A stretch of 64,000 bases of DNA from assembly GCF_900167475.1 (NCBI RefSeq), contig NZ_LT796768.1, positions 992,001 to 1,056,000 of the forward strand, in the 5' to 3' direction. Position numbers and translations under genes: made by a program. The stretch's first letter is position 1. Each line of letters begins with the position of its first letter. The notes beneath the pieces are model-generated. The model searched no databases and was not told the DNA's origin. It saw only the letters and a list, made by a program, of their open reading frames with translations. This DNA comes from Aeromicrobium choanae (GTDB lineage: Bacteria; Actinomycetota; Actinomycetes; Propionibacteriales; Nocardioidaceae). Shown piece by piece: positions 1 to 8,187 of the stretch.

Positions 1-25
1 CGGTTAAGTGGACAGATGGGGTGGA

Positions 26-634
26 TCAGATCTTCGAGTAGAACTCGACGATGAGCTGTTCCTGGATCGGCACGGTGATCTGCTCGCGAACCGGGCGCTG
101 GTGCACCAGGATGCGACCGCGATCGGGCGAGACGTCGAGCCAGCCGGGCACGACGTCGGCGTCGTGGGTCTCACGCGCGACGATGAACGGCGTGGTCTCC
201 AGGCTCTTGGCCTTGACGTCGATGATGTCGTGCTTGCTGACCTGGAACGACGGGATGTTCGTCTTCACACCGTTGACCAGGAAGTGACCGTGGGTCACCA
301 GCTGGCGGGCGTGACGACGCGTGCGGGCCAGGCCGGCACGGTAGACGACGTTGTCCAGGCGGCTCTCGAGCAGGCTCAGCAGGTTGTCACCGGTCTTGCC
401 GGGACGGCGCGAGGCCAGCTCGTAGTACTTGCGGAACTGCTTCTCGAGGACGCCGTAGGTGTAACGCGCCTTCTGCTTCTCCTGCAGCTGGGTGCGGTAC
501 TCCGACTCCTTGACGCGGGTGCGGCCGTGCTGGCCGGGCGCGTACGGACGGCGCTCGAAGGCCTTGTCCCCACCAACGAGGTCGACGCCGTAACGGCGCG
601 ACTTCTTGGTGAGAGGTCCGGTGTAACGGGCCAT
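26..634 (-). CDS. rpsD: 30S ribosomal protein S4
   Basis: Ribosomal protein uS4 binds 16S rRNA early and nucleates assembly of the 5' domain of the 30S subunit. The 202-residue product begins MARYTGPLTKKSRRYGVDL and has the S4 RNA-binding domain at about residues 90-155 (SRLDNVVYRAG, then LVTHGHFLVNG). An AAGGAG Shine-Dalgarno lies 8 bases before the ATG. It is the last visible gene of infA-rpmJ-rpsM-rpsK-rpsD and follows rpsK by 35 bases; rpoA is expected next, outside the window. The 25 bases beyond its stop show no feature. It lacks the N-terminal cysteine cluster of zinc-type S4 proteins. Confidence 0.98.
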   Translation of the reverse strand: MARYTGPLTKKSRRYGVDLVGGDKAFERRPYAPGQHGRTRVKESEYRTQLQEKQKARYTYGVLEKQFRKYYELASRRPGKTGDNLLSLLESRLDNVVYRAGLARTRRHARQLVTHGHFLVNGVKTNIPSFQVSKHDIIDVKAKSLETTPFIVARETHDADVVPGWLDVSPDRGRILVHQRPVREQITVPIQEQLIVEFYSKI

Positions 635-669
635 GGTTGATTACTCCTTGAGGAAAAGTCGACGACGCG

Positions 670-1068
670 TCAGAGACGACGGTGCTTGGGCGGACGGCAG
701 CCGTTGTGCGGGCTGGGGGTCACGTCAGAGATGGTGCCGACCTCGAGGCCGACGCCGCTGAGCGACCGGATCGCGGTCTCACGTCCGGAGCCGGGGCCCT
801 TGACGAAGACGTCGACCTTCTTCATGCCGTGGTCCATCGCCTGACGTCCGGCGGCCTCGGCGGCCATGCCGGCGGCGTACGGAGTCGACTTGCGCGAGCC
901 CTTGAAGCCGACGGTTCCGCCGGAGGCCCACGCGATCACCGCACCGCTGGGGTCGGTGATCGTCACGTGCGTGTTGTTGAACGTGCTCTTGATGTGGGCT
1001 TCGCCCTGAACGACGTTCTTCTTTTCCTTGCGGCGCACCTTCTTGGCGCCGGAGTTCTTCGGGGGCAT
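670..1068 (-). CDS. rpsK: 30S ribosomal protein S11
   Basis: Ribosomal protein uS11 sits on the platform of the 30S subunit near the mRNA exit side of the E site. The 132-residue product has the family signature ([15 protein letters not shown] near residue 25, then [18 protein letters not shown]) and the basic C-terminus [15 protein letters not shown] that contacts 16S rRNA. Length is normal. It starts 8 bases after rpsM ends, with GAGG upstream of the ATG, so the two are translated from one message. Confidence 0.98.
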   Translation of the reverse strand: MPPKNSGAKKVRRKEKKNVVQGEAHIKSTFNNTHVTITDPSGAVIAWASGGTVGFKGSRKSTPYAAGMAAEAAGRQAMDHGMKKVDVFVKGPGSGRETAIRSLSGVGLEVGTISDVTPSPHNGCRPPKHRRL

Positions 1069-1076
1069 CGGCTACC

Positions 1077-1445
1077 TCACTTCTTCTTTCCGGCGACGGT
1101 GCGCTTCGGGCCCTTGCGGGTGCGCGCGTTGGTCTTGGTGCGCTGGCCGCGAACGGGCAGGTGCGCACGGTGACGGCGGCCCTGGTACGAGCCGATCTCC
1201 ATCTTGCGGCGGATGTCCGCGGTGACCTCGCGGCGCAGGTCGCCCTCGACCTGGTAGTTCGCCTCGATGTGGTCACGAAGTGCGACGAGCTGGTCGTCGT
1301 TCAACTCGTGAACGCGGGTGTTGGGGTCGATGCCGGTGGCGGCGAGGGTCTCGATCGCACGAGTGCGACCGACACCGAAGATGTACGTGAGTCCGATCAC
1401 CACGCGCTTTTCGCGCGGCAGATCCACTCCGACGAGGCGTGCCAT
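1077..1445 (-). CDS. rpsM: 30S ribosomal protein S13
   Basis: Ribosomal protein uS13 is in the head of the 30S subunit and forms inter-subunit bridges with L5; its tail contacts P-site tRNA. The 122-residue protein begins [20 protein letters not shown], has the helix-two-turn-helix segment with [16 protein letters not shown], and ends in the basic tail [21 protein letters not shown]. Length matches the family. AAAGGAA precedes the ATG. It lies 173 bases downstream of rpmJ, an unusually wide gap inside this cluster. Confidence 0.98.
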   Translation of the reverse strand: MARLVGVDLPREKRVVIGLTYIFGVGRTRAIETLAATGIDPNTRVHELNDDQLVALRDHIEANYQVEGDLRREVTADIRRKMEIGSYQGRRHRAHLPVRGQRTKTNARTRKGPKRTVAGKKK

Positions 1446-1513
1446 GTGCTGGCAGTTCCTTTCGGTTCGGCAGAGGTGTCGTCACCTGGGGCACCTCGAT
1501 CGCCTCGATCGAG

Positions 1514-1533
1514 CTCCGGCCTCTGCGCCGGAG
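1514..1533 (-). other. Hairpin in the rpmJ-rpsM intergenic region
   Basis: The 173 bases between rpmJ and rpsM hold no gene. They contain a perfect 7-bp inverted repeat, CTCCGGC and GCCGGAG, around a 6-base loop. No T-run follows on the minus strand, so it is more likely an RNA stability or read-through element than a full terminator. Function is inferred only from position. Confidence 0.4.
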
Positions 1534-1618
1534 GTGACACCCGGGACTCCGCCTGGTGGCGGGGCCCGGATGAGCCGTCAGATGTTCAGGGTGCTGCGTT
1601 GAAGAAGAGGTTCTCTGC

Positions 1619-1732
1619 TCAGCCCTGGCGCTGCTTGTGGCGCGGGTTCTCGCAGATCACCATGACGCGGCCGTGGCGACGAATCACCTTGCACTTGTCA
1701 CAGATCTTCTTCACGCTCGGGTTGACCTTCAT
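1619..1732 (-). CDS. rpmJ: 50S ribosomal protein L36, zinc-binding form
   Basis: Ribosomal protein bL36 is a small zinc-finger protein of the 50S subunit that helps organise 23S rRNA near the L7/L12 stalk base. Direct translation gives 37 residues, starting [15 protein letters not shown] and ending NPRHKQRQG. The metal ligands C11, C14, C27 and H32 are all present, so this is the zinc-containing (C+) paralogue. It is 49 bases downstream of infA, as in most actinobacteria. Actinobacteria often carry a cysteine-free L36 under Zur control elsewhere; none is seen here. Confidence 0.97.
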   Translation of the reverse strand: MKVNPSVKKICDKCKVIRRHGRVMVICENPRHKQRQG

Positions 1733-1781
1733 CGAGAAGCTCTCTCTTCGGTACGAACTGAACGTGGGGGATTTTTAGTTG

Positions 1782-2003
1782 TCACTTGTAGCGGTAGACG
1801 ATGCGTCCGCGGCTGAGGTCGTACGGCGAGAGTTCCACCACGACCCGGTCCTCGGGGAGGATCCGGATGTAGTGCTGGCGCATCTTGCCGCTGATGTGCG
1901 CCAGGACCTTGTGGCCATTGGCCAGCTCGACCCGGAACATCGCGTTGGGCAGGGCCTCGACGACCGCACCCTCCATCTCGATGACGCCTTCTTTTTTCGC
2001 CAT
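1782..2003 (-). CDS. infA: Translation initiation factor IF-1
   Basis: IF-1 binds the 30S A site and works with IF-2 and IF-3 in start-codon selection. The 73-residue product is a single S1/OB-fold domain ([19 protein letters not shown], then [20 protein letters not shown]) ending [11 protein letters not shown], full length for the family. The frame is open further upstream, but the ATG at 2003 has GAGGTG just before it and gives the universal IF-1 N-terminus. It is the first gene of the cluster running to rpsD and has a recognisable promoter at 2111-2140. Confidence 0.97.
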   Translation of the reverse strand: MAKKEGVIEMEGAVVEALPNAMFRVELANGHKVLAHISGKMRQHYIRILPEDRVVVELSPYDLSRGRIVYRYK

Positions 2004-2110
2004 ACACCTCAACTTCTTCGTATCGACTGATCGACCTGACACGCACGTGTCCCCACCTCGAAAGGTCTGCCGGAGGGCATGGGGATACGGCCCGACAAGG
2101 CCGACACACA

Positions 2111-2140
2111 AGTCTACGCCGAAAGGGGTGCTGGACTCAA
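2111..2140 (-). promoter_or_regulatory. Promoter of the infA-rpmJ-rpsM-rpsK-rpsD cluster
   Basis: On the minus strand TTGAGT (2135-2140) and TAGACT (2111-2116) are separated by 18 bases, a good principal-sigma match. Transcription would start near 2104, giving infA a leader of about 100 bases. The -35 element overlaps the stop codon of the DUF1330 gene. The rplJ promoter has the same TAGACT box and spacer. Confidence 0.7.
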
Positions 2141-2502
2141 ATCGGCCAGGGGACGCCGGCCTGCAGGACGGCCGCGTCGAGCGCGGCGGTGCGCAGCCCG
2201 GTGATCTGCTGGTACTCCGGGTCGGCCACCATCGCGCTGAACGCCTCGCGCGAGGGGTACCTCACGAGCAGGATCGCGTCCCACGACCAGCCGTCGGGGG
2301 CGACCAGCGCCGTGGCCAGGTCGCCGGCGTGAACGACCTCGCCGCCGACCTTCGCCAGGAACGGGCCGATGCGCTCGGAGTACTCGCGGTAGGACGACGC
2401 GCCGTCCTCGCGGAACTGCAGCAGGTTCAGCATCACGACGGGACCGCCGGGGTCCTCGGCGAGGAACCGCTTGAGGTCGGCACCAGTGGGATCGACAGGC
2501 AT
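2137..2502 (-). CDS. DUF1330 family protein
   Basis: This 121-residue protein resembles the DUF1330 dimeric ferredoxin-like (alpha/beta barrel) proteins. Visible landmarks are [13 protein letters not shown] (residues 22-34), [13 protein letters not shown] and [19 protein letters not shown], typical of the family. Members have no settled biochemical role; some resemble small monooxygenases or isomerases. It is monocistronic: a TAGGGT box six bases before the ATG suggests a leaderless message. Its 3' end carries the -35 element of the infA promoter. Assignment is to family only; no function is claimed. Confidence 0.8.
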   Translation of the reverse strand: MPVDPTGADLKRFLAEDPGGPVVMLNLLQFREDGASSYREYSERIGPFLAKVGGEVVHAGDLATALVAPDGWSWDAILLVRYPSREAFSAMVADPEYQQITGLRTAALDAAVLQAGVPWPI

Positions 2503-2508
2503 GGCCCG

Positions 2509-2514
2509 ACCCTA
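2509..2514 (-). promoter_or_regulatory. Leaderless-type -10 box for the DUF1330 gene
   Basis: TAGGGT lies on the minus strand exactly 6 bases before the ATG at 2502. Transcription would then start at or next to the start codon, and no Shine-Dalgarno is visible. Confidence 0.6.
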
Positions 2515-2521
2515 GCCGGGT

Positions 2522-3829
2522 TCAGCCCAGGCCGGTGATGAGCGCGCGATGGAACGCGCTGCCCCGCTCGAGCGTGTCGATCGCGACCTTCTCGTTCGGC
2601 GCATGGATCGAGTCGCGCTGGGCGCGGGTCATGTGCAGCGGCGCGAACCGGTAGACCGAGTCGCTGATCCGCGTGAAGTGCCGCGAGTCGGTGCCGCCGG
2701 TCTGCACGTACGGCACGACCGCGATCCCCGGACCGAGCGCCGCGACGGCCTCCCCCAGGGCGCGCCACGCGTCGTTGTCGGTGCGCGAGACCGGGGGCGG
2801 GTCCTCGCCGTCCATCCGCTCGATCTCGATGCCGAGCCCGCGGAACAGCCGCTCGAGCCGGCCGCGCAGCCGCTCACGGGTGTCACCGACCGCGAGCCGG
2901 ACGTTGACGTTCGCGCGCGCCTCGGTGGCGAGCACGTTGCGGGCCGGGCTGCCGCTGACCTGGGTGACCGCCATCGTCGTGCGGACCATGGCGCCGGTCT
3001 CCTTGCCCAGCCGCGCCAGCAGCTCGGCGACCGGACGGTTGGCTCGTCCGGCGTGCTGGAGCACCGGCGCGAGCGGCTTCGGCACCAGTCCCGACAGCGC
3101 GTCGAGCATCTGCAGGACCGGGTCGGACAGGTGCGGCGTCGCGGGATGCCGGTCGATCCGCACGATGGCGCGGGCCAGGCGCGCGGTGGCGCCGTTCTTC
3201 GCCGGCGTGGAGGCGTGGCCGCCTCCCCCGCGGGCGAGCAGGCCGACGTCGACCGTGCCCTTCTCGACGATCGCGACCATCGCGGTGGTCGCCGACACCC
3301 CCGGCAGCCCGTCGTCGACGATCGCGCCGCCCTCGTCCGAGACGAGCCACGGGCGCACGCCCATCGAGTCGAGGTGGTCGACCACCTCGGCCGCGCCGTG
3401 CCCGAACACCTCCTCGTCGGACCCGAACGAGAGGTAGACGTCGCGGGCCGGCTCGAAGCCCTCGGCCAGCAGCGACTCCACCGCCTCGGCGATGCACACC
3501 AGCGGCCCCTTGTCGTCGAGGGCGCCGCGGCCGTGGACGAAGCCGTCCTCGATCACCCCCGCGAACGGGTCGCGGTCCCACTGCTCGGCCGGTGCGGGCA
3601 CCACGTCGTAGTGGGCCATCAGCACCAGGGGCCGCTCGGGGCTGCGGCCCGGCCACCGGAAGAGCAGGGTGCCGCCCGGGAACTCGGTGAGCTCCAGGGC
3701 GGCGTGCAGGCTCGGGTACAGCCGGGCGAACGTCTCGCGGAAGGCCACGAACTCGGCCTCGTCGCGTTCGTCCGGGGCCGACACGGTACGGCAGCCGATC
3801 AGCTCGGCCAGGCGTGCGGCGGCGTTCAT
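2522..3829 (-). CDS. M20 family metallopeptidase (dipeptidase/deacylase)
   Basis: A cytosolic M20 (ArgE/DapE/carboxypeptidase G2) zinc peptidase of 435 residues. Metal-site motifs appear in order: MAHYDVVP (His), GRGALDDKGPL (bridging Asp), GSDEEVFG (catalytic and ligand Glu), DEGGAIVDDG (Asp) and a late His in GTDSRHF. The dimerisation domain lies between the catalytic halves. The start at 3829 is chosen because it overlaps the upstream MFS stop as ATGA; the frame continues further but only through the MFS gene. Substrate cannot be read from sequence: short peptides or N-acyl amino acids are likely. Co-transcription with the transporter suggests import or export of the substrate or product. 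Confidence 0.88.
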   Translation of the reverse strand: MNAAARLAELIGCRTVSAPDERDEAEFVAFRETFARLYPSLHAALELTEFPGGTLLFRWPGRSPERPLVLMAHYDVVPAPAEQWDRDPFAGVIEDGFVHGRGALDDKGPLVCIAEAVESLLAEGFEPARDVYLSFGSDEEVFGHGAAEVVDHLDSMGVRPWLVSDEGGAIVDDGLPGVSATTAMVAIVEKGTVDVGLLARGGGGHASTPAKNGATARLARAIVRIDRHPATPHLSDPVLQMLDALSGLVPKPLAPVLQHAGRANRPVAELLARLGKETGAMVRTTMAVTQVSGSPARNVLATEARANVNVRLAVGDTRERLRGRLERLFRGLGIEIERMDGEDPPPVSRTDNDAWRALGEAVAALGPGIAVVPYVQTGGTDSRHFTRISDSVYRFAPLHMTRAQRDSIHAPNEKVAIDTLERGSAFHRALITGLG

Positions 3830-5265
3830 CGTCCAATCTCCTCCTCGATCCCGGCCGGGTCGGCGAACGCCAGCCGCGGCACGAAGGTCAGTCCCACGGC
3901 GGCCACGAACGCCGTGGCCGAGCACACGATCCAGACCGTGTAGTAGCCCGACATCGACGCGGCGGCCGCGTGGGTCGCGCCGGCGGCCAGGGCCACCCCG
4001 AAGATGCACGAGGCGAAGGAGCCGCCGATGGTCTTGGTGGTGTTGGTCAGGCCGGTGGCCACGGCGGTCCGGCCCTCGGGCGCGGCGGCTGCGGCGGCGG
4101 CGGGCAGGGCGGCGACGAGCGCGCCCGAGCCCAGACCCGCCACCACCATGCACGCGGCCATCTGGGCCACCGAGAAGTGCAGGGGCACCAGCGCCGCGTA
4201 GCCCACGCCCACCAGGCCCGCCGCCGCGATGAGGCAGGCGCGTGGCGTGAAGCGCTGGCTCAGTCGCGCGAACACGAGCGCACCGACGAGCATCGAGAGC
4301 ACGTAGCCGCCGATCACGGGGGCCACAGAGGTCGCGTTCAGGCCGAGCCCGTAGCCGTGGACGTCGGGGTCGGTCTGGGCGAACGTCGAGAGCGGGATCT
4401 GTGCGCCGAGCACGCTGACGCCGAACAGCAGCGCGGTGAACTGCACGGGCCACATCGATGCCTGGCGCATGACGCGCAGGTCGATGATCGGATCAGGCAC
4501 TCGCAGCTCGTACCGGACGAACGGCACCAGCACGAGCGCACCCACGACGATCGCGAGCCAGGGCCACGGGGACGCGACGCCGACGACCCGCACGAGCGAG
4601 AGGCCGCCGGTCACCAGCAGCAGGCTGGCGCTGAGGAGCAGGAGCCCGGGGCCGTCCAGGCTGCCGGGCTGGCGCTCGTGCGCGTCGGGAACGAAGCCGA
4701 CGATCACGAACACGACCACCACGGTCAGGACGCCGGGCACGGCCAGCACCATCCACAGCGAGCCGAACAGCGCCGAGGTCGCACCGGCCGAGAGCGCTCC
4801 GGCGATCGCACCGGCCTGCAACGCCGCGACGATGACTCCGGTCGCCCGCCGCGTGGCGGCCGCCCGCTGGGGCAGCCCCGCGCTGCGGCGGTAGATCAGC
4901 GCCACCTCCAGCGGCAGCCACACGGTGAAGACGCCCTGCAGCGCCCAGAACACGAGATAGGTCTCGAACGAGGTCGCGAAGGCGATGCCGCACGTGGCGA
5001 CCGCCGTGAGGACGGCCGCCCACACCAGCACCCGCTGGTGGCCGATGAGGTCACCGAGCTTGGACAGCGGCGGCACGCACAGCGCCGAGAGCAGCAGCTG
5101 CGCCGCCTCGAACCAGTTGACGTCGGCGTCGTTGATGTCGAGGTGGCGGGCGATGTCGGTGGCCAGCGGCGTGTAGTAGCCCTGCAGGAATCCGCTGACG
5201 AACTCCACGAAGACGAGCGCGCCCACGAGTCCGGCCCCGACGGAGGCAGCGCGATGTCGTCCCAT
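3826..5265 (-). CDS. MFS transporter, DHA2-like (about 14 transmembrane segments)
   Basis: A 479-residue major facilitator superfamily membrane protein. The N-terminus runs straight into a hydrophobic helix (GAGLVGALVFVEFVSGF). The loop KLGDLIGHQRVLVWAA is the MFS motif A between helices 2 and 3. Length and about 14 hydrophobic segments point to the DHA2-type drug:proton antiporter group, but the substrate is unknown. It is the first gene of a two-gene unit, overlapping the M20 peptidase by 4 bases (ATGA). A TAGCCT box seven bases before its ATG suggests a leaderless transcript. Confidence 0.85.
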   Translation of the reverse strand: MGRHRAASVGAGLVGALVFVEFVSGFLQGYYTPLATDIARHLDINDADVNWFEAAQLLLSALCVPPLSKLGDLIGHQRVLVWAAVLTAVATCGIAFATSFETYLVFWALQGVFTVWLPLEVALIYRRSAGLPQRAAATRRATGVIVAALQAGAIAGALSAGATSALFGSLWMVLAVPGVLTVVVVFVIVGFVPDAHERQPGSLDGPGLLLLSASLLLVTGGLSLVRVVGVASPWPWLAIVVGALVLVPFVRYELRVPDPIIDLRVMRQASMWPVQFTALLFGVSVLGAQIPLSTFAQTDPDVHGYGLGLNATSVAPVIGGYVLSMLVGALVFARLSQRFTPRACLIAAAGLVGVGYAALVPLHFSVAQMAACMVVAGLGSGALVAALPAAAAAAAPEGRTAVATGLTNTTKTIGGSFASCIFGVALAAGATHAAAASMSGYYTVWIVCSATAFVAAVGLTFVPRLAFADPAGIEEEIGR

Positions 5266-5272
5266 GCGCCAC

Positions 5273-5278
5273 AGGCTA
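5273..5278 (-). promoter_or_regulatory. Leaderless-type -10 box for the MFS-M20 operon
   Basis: TAGCCT on the minus strand ends 7 bases before the MFS start codon. No Shine-Dalgarno lies between, so the mRNA probably begins at the ATG. Confidence 0.6.
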
Positions 5279-5313
5279 GACCCCTCGGCCGGGCCCGGCC
5301 CACGGATCGCGAG

Positions 5314-5772
5314 TCAGTCCCCCGCGACCCCGTGCCGGTCGTGGATGAGCCGCGACAGCACGATCGAGGTCTCGGTCTGGCTCACGCTGGCGGCGCCGAC
5401 GCGGATCTGCTCCAGCGCGGACTCGAGGTCGCGCACGTCCTCGGCCACCAGGTGCAGGATCGCGTCGGCGGCGCCGGAGACGGTGGCCGCCGCGTGGACC
5501 TGGGGCACCTGCAGGAACGCCTCCCGCAGCACGCGCGGCGAGATCGTGCCCTGGCAGTGCACCTCGACGTAGGCCTCGGTGGTCCAGCCGCGGTGGTGCG
5601 GGTCGACGACCACGGTGAACCCGCTGATCACCCCGGACTCCACGAGTCGGTCCACCCGGCGCTTGACCGCCGGCGCGGACAGCCCCACCCGCGAGCCGAG
5701 CGCGGCATAGCTCGCGCGGCCGTCCTCGGTCAGGGCGTCCAGCAGGGAACGATCGATCTGGTCCAGGCTCAT
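5314..5772 (-). CDS. Lrp/AsnC family transcriptional regulator
   Basis: A 152-residue feast/famine regulator. The N-terminal winged helix-turn-helix spans about residues 1-55 (LDQIDRSLLDALTEDGRAS, LGSRVGLSAPAVKRRVDRL). The C-terminal RAM ligand-binding domain includes VSGAADAILHLVAEDVRDLE, where Lrp proteins bind amino acids. It is transcribed away from the neighbouring dimethylargininase-like gene, so it probably controls that gene in response to an amino acid such as arginine or ornithine. A homologous divergent pair is known in Mycobacterium tuberculosis (Rv2324 beside Rv2323c, next to rocD), from memory. The ligand is inferred, not shown. Confidence 0.9.
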   Translation of the reverse strand: MSLDQIDRSLLDALTEDGRASYAALGSRVGLSAPAVKRRVDRLVESGVISGFTVVVDPHHRGWTTEAYVEVHCQGTISPRVLREAFLQVPQVHAAATVSGAADAILHLVAEDVRDLESALEQIRVGAASVSQTETSIVLSRLIHDRHGVAGD

Positions 5773-5781
5773 GGGCGCAAC

Positions 5782-5811
5782 GTATCAAACCTAGAGGGCC
5801 AGAATGCACAA
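5782..5811 (-). promoter_or_regulatory. Probable promoter of the Lrp/AsnC gene
   Basis: On the minus strand TTGTGC (5806-5811) and TGATAC (5782-5787) are 18 bases apart, with the -10 only 9 bases before the ATG, so the leader would be about 3-5 bases. The 126-base divergent region to the dimethylargininase-like gene is AT-richer than its surroundings and is the obvious place for Lrp binding. Confidence 0.5.
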
Positions 5812-5898
5812 GAAAGCGAAGGTCACGCGAGGGATAAACGGCTGGTTCTGCCCGTCCCCAGTCCCTACGCTCGTATCATCCCCCGCCCGAGGAGCTCC

Positions 5899-6756
5899 AT
5901 GACGCAGATCCTGACCACGCCGCGGGCCGCTCCGGCCCGCAGCACGCGCACGCGCCACTACGTGATGTGCCCACCCACCGCGTTCGAGGTCGTCTACTCG
6001 ATCAACCCGTGGATGGACCTCACCAACGCGGTGGACACCGGGCTCGCGCAGGCACAGTGGCAGGGTCTCCAGGACGTGTACCGGGCCCTCGGCCACCGCG
6101 TCGACCTGCTGGGCGCGGTCCCGGGCCTTCCCGACATGGTGTTCGCCGCGAACGGCGCCGTGTCCGTGGCGGACCGCACGTACGGCGCGGCCTTCGCCTT
6201 CCCGCAGCGCCAGGCCGAGGCGCACGCTCACGTCGACTTCCTCCGCGCCGCCGGCCGTGAGGTCCAGCGGCCGACCCACACCAACGAGGGCGAGGGCGAC
6301 TTCCTCGTCCTGCGCGACGTCGTGCTCGCCGGCCACGGCTTCCGCACCTCCCCCGACGCCCACCGCGAGGCCGAGGCGGCCCTCGGTCGGCCGGTCGTCT
6401 CGCTCGAGCTGGTCGATCCGCGGTTCTACCACCTCGACGTCGCGCTCGGCGTGCTCGACGACGGCTGGGGCGACGCGCCCGCCGACATCGCCTGGTTCCC
6501 CGGTGCGTTCAGCCCGGCCGCGCGCCGCACGCTGCGACGCCTCTTCCCCGCGTCGCTGGAGTGCTCCGAGGCCGAGGCGCTCGCGTTCGGGCTGAACCTC
6601 GTCAGCGACGGCGCGAACGTCGTGCTCCCGACCGAGTCGCCGGAGCTCGCGAGGACCCTGCAGGACCGTGGCTACCACCCGGTGCCGGTCGAGCTCTCCG
6701 AGTTCGTCAAGGGCGGTGGCAGCGTGAAGTGCTGCACCGCCGAGCTGCACCGCTGA
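5899..6756 (+). CDS. Dimethylargininase / amidinotransferase-family hydrolase
   Basis: A 285-residue guanidino-group modifying enzyme resembling N(G),N(G)-dimethylarginine dimethylaminohydrolase. Landmarks are DMVFAANGAV (about residues 79-88, substrate binding), NEGEGDF (acidic substrate-gripping loop), FYHLDVAL with the catalytic His, and the C-terminal GGGSVKCCTAELHR, where Cys278 is the expected nucleophile. The chosen ATG has GGAG upstream; an antisense-derived frame extends much further but is not credible. Likely reaction: hydrolysis of (methyl)arginine to citrulline. The alternative is an ornithine/arginine-cycle enzyme of the Rv2323c type, since the divergent Lrp gene matches that context. 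No rocD-like gene follows here. Confidence 0.82.
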   Translation: MTQILTTPRAAPARSTRTRHYVMCPPTAFEVVYSINPWMDLTNAVDTGLAQAQWQGLQDVYRALGHRVDLLGAVPGLPDMVFAANGAVSVADRTYGAAFAFPQRQAEAHAHVDFLRAAGREVQRPTHTNEGEGDFLVLRDVVLAGHGFRTSPDAHREAEAALGRPVVSLELVDPRFYHLDVALGVLDDGWGDAPADIAWFPGAFSPAARRTLRRLFPASLECSEAEALAFGLNLVSDGANVVLPTESPELARTLQDRGYHPVPVELSEFVKGGGSVKCCTAELHR

Positions 6757-6763
6757 GCCGACG

Positions 6764-7300
6764 TCAGGCGGCGACCCGCGGGCGGCGGCCCATCCGGGCC
6801 AGCAGCTTCGTCTGCCGGTCCGCTTCGTCGGGGACGTCGACCGGCCGGCCGAACACTCCGTCGTCGTAGGCATGGTCGCCGAAGCCCGCGAACGCGGCGT
6901 CCATCGCGTCCATGTCCCCGTCGGAGAACGTCGTGGGACGTCCATTGGAGGCGCCCAGGTCCCAGCCGTGCACCACGAGGTCGAAGCCGTAGAAGGAGTC
7001 CAGCGTGGCGCCGATGGTGGTCCTGCCGAAGAAGCCGTCGAACTCACGCGAGGCCACGGCCGCGTCGCAGGCGTAAGGGCGGACGGCGTCGAGGTGGGCG
7101 GCCCAGGCCTGCGCGGGGGCGCCCGCCGGACGCTCCCCGAGGTCGAGGTCGTGCCGCGCGAAGAAGTCGCGCTCCGAGTCGATCACGTGCGCGACCACGT
7201 CGGCGGCGGTCCAGTCCGCGCACGGGGAGGTGGCGGACCAGTCCGTCGTGGCGTCCACGGTGGCGGAGAAGCGGTCAGCAGCGTCGAGGTAGAAGGTCAT
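6764..7300 (-). CDS. TIGR03086-type DinB/mycothiol-maleylpyruvate isomerase-like protein
   Basis: A 178-residue four-helix-bundle protein of the DinB / mycothiol-dependent maleylpyruvate isomerase superfamily. The start has the family pattern SPCADWTAADVVAHVID (residues 25-41), with the first metal His in VAHV. Further His residues follow in FARHDLDL and DLVVHGWDLG. Many actinobacterial paralogues are thought to be metal-dependent mycothiol S-transferases, but the substrate is unknown here. GGAGG sits directly before the ATG. It converges on the dimethylargininase-like gene, with 7 bases between the two stops. Confidence 0.8.
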   Translation of the reverse strand: MTFYLDAADRFSATVDATTDWSATSPCADWTAADVVAHVIDSERDFFARHDLDLGERPAGAPAQAWAAHLDAVRPYACDAAVASREFDGFFGRTTIGATLDSFYGFDLVVHGWDLGASNGRPTTFSDGDMDAMDAAFAGFGDHAYDDGVFGRPVDVPDEADRQTKLLARMGRRPRVAA

Positions 7301-7350
7301 GCCTCCAGCATGGTCGCGGGACGACCTCGACTCTTGAAAGAATCCGACAC

Positions 7351-8172
7351 ATGTCCGGCGACCACGAGGTGCGGCGCATCGATCCGACCGAGCGAGCCCA
7401 CCTGCTCGACGCGTCGGGCTACACGCCGCCGATCCACCGGTTCGCCCCCTCCCCCGAACTGGCGTCGGTGGTCCGGCGGTACTGGATGCCGGTCTGGGCT
7501 CTCCCCGAGGGGAAGGTGTCGGTGCAACGCGTGCTGCAGTACCCCGTCTGCCTCCTGGTCGTCTCCCACGAGTACGCCCTCCTCGTGGGACCGAGCAGCG
7601 GACTGTCCACCACCGAGCTCCACGGCTCCGGCTGGGCGCTCGGCACGATGCTCCAGCCTGCGGCCGGGCTGGCGCTCGCCGGCGGGCCGGTGGACCGGCT
7701 GACCGACGCGACCGTGCCCCTCGCCGACACCGACCTGGTCGCCGGCATCCGCTCGGCGATCGGTGAGGACCCGCTGGATCCGCAGCGTCAGCGGGCCGCC
7801 GTCGCGGTGGTCGAGGAGTCGCTGGCCGGGCTCCTGCCGGTGGACGAGGAGGGCCTGCTCGTCAACGCGATCGTCGAGTACGTGGAGGGTGATCCCGAGG
7901 TCCAGCGCGTGGGCCAGGTGTGCGAGAAGTTCGCCCTGACCGAGCGCACACTGCAGCGGCTCACCGCGCGGCGCATCGGCCTCTCGCCGAAGTGGCTCGT
8001 CCAGCGCCGACGGCTCCACGAGGCGGCCGAGCGCCTGCGTGAGGAGGCCCGTCCCGATCTGGCGCGCGTGGCGGCCGACCTCGGCTATGCCGACCAGGCC
8101 CACTTCGGACGCGACTTCCGTGCCGTCACCGGCCTGACGCCCGGAGAGTTCGCGGCCGAGCCGCGCGCCTGA
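7351..8172 (+). CDS. AraC family transcriptional regulator
   Basis: A 273-residue regulator. The N-terminal half (about 1-160) resembles the sensor region of DUF6597-type AraC proteins (FAPSPELASVVRRYWMP, then PSSGLSTTELHGSG). The C-terminal 100 residues form the paired AraC helix-turn-helix (QVCEKFALTERTLQRLTARR, then DLARVAADLGYADQAHFGRD and GLTPGEF). It is divergent from the DinB-like gene with only 50 bases between the starts, so that gene is a plausible target. The inducer is unknown. Confidence 0.9.
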   Translation: MSGDHEVRRIDPTERAHLLDASGYTPPIHRFAPSPELASVVRRYWMPVWALPEGKVSVQRVLQYPVCLLVVSHEYALLVGPSSGLSTTELHGSGWALGTMLQPAAGLALAGGPVDRLTDATVPLADTDLVAGIRSAIGEDPLDPQRQRAAVAVVEESLAGLLPVDEEGLLVNAIVEYVEGDPEVQRVGQVCEKFALTERTLQRLTARRIGLSPKWLVQRRRLHEAAERLREEARPDLARVAADLGYADQAHFGRDFRAVTGLTPGEFAAEPRA

Positions 8173-8187
8173 CCCGGCCCCCGGCGG

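Noticed and set aside
3814..6756. A 980-codon open frame on the plus strand that runs into the dimethylargininase-like gene
   Set aside because: Its first 690 codons are antisense to the M20, MFS and Lrp genes and have a His/Arg/Gln-rich composition without a domain. Only the last 285 codons, from the ATG at 5899, are real.
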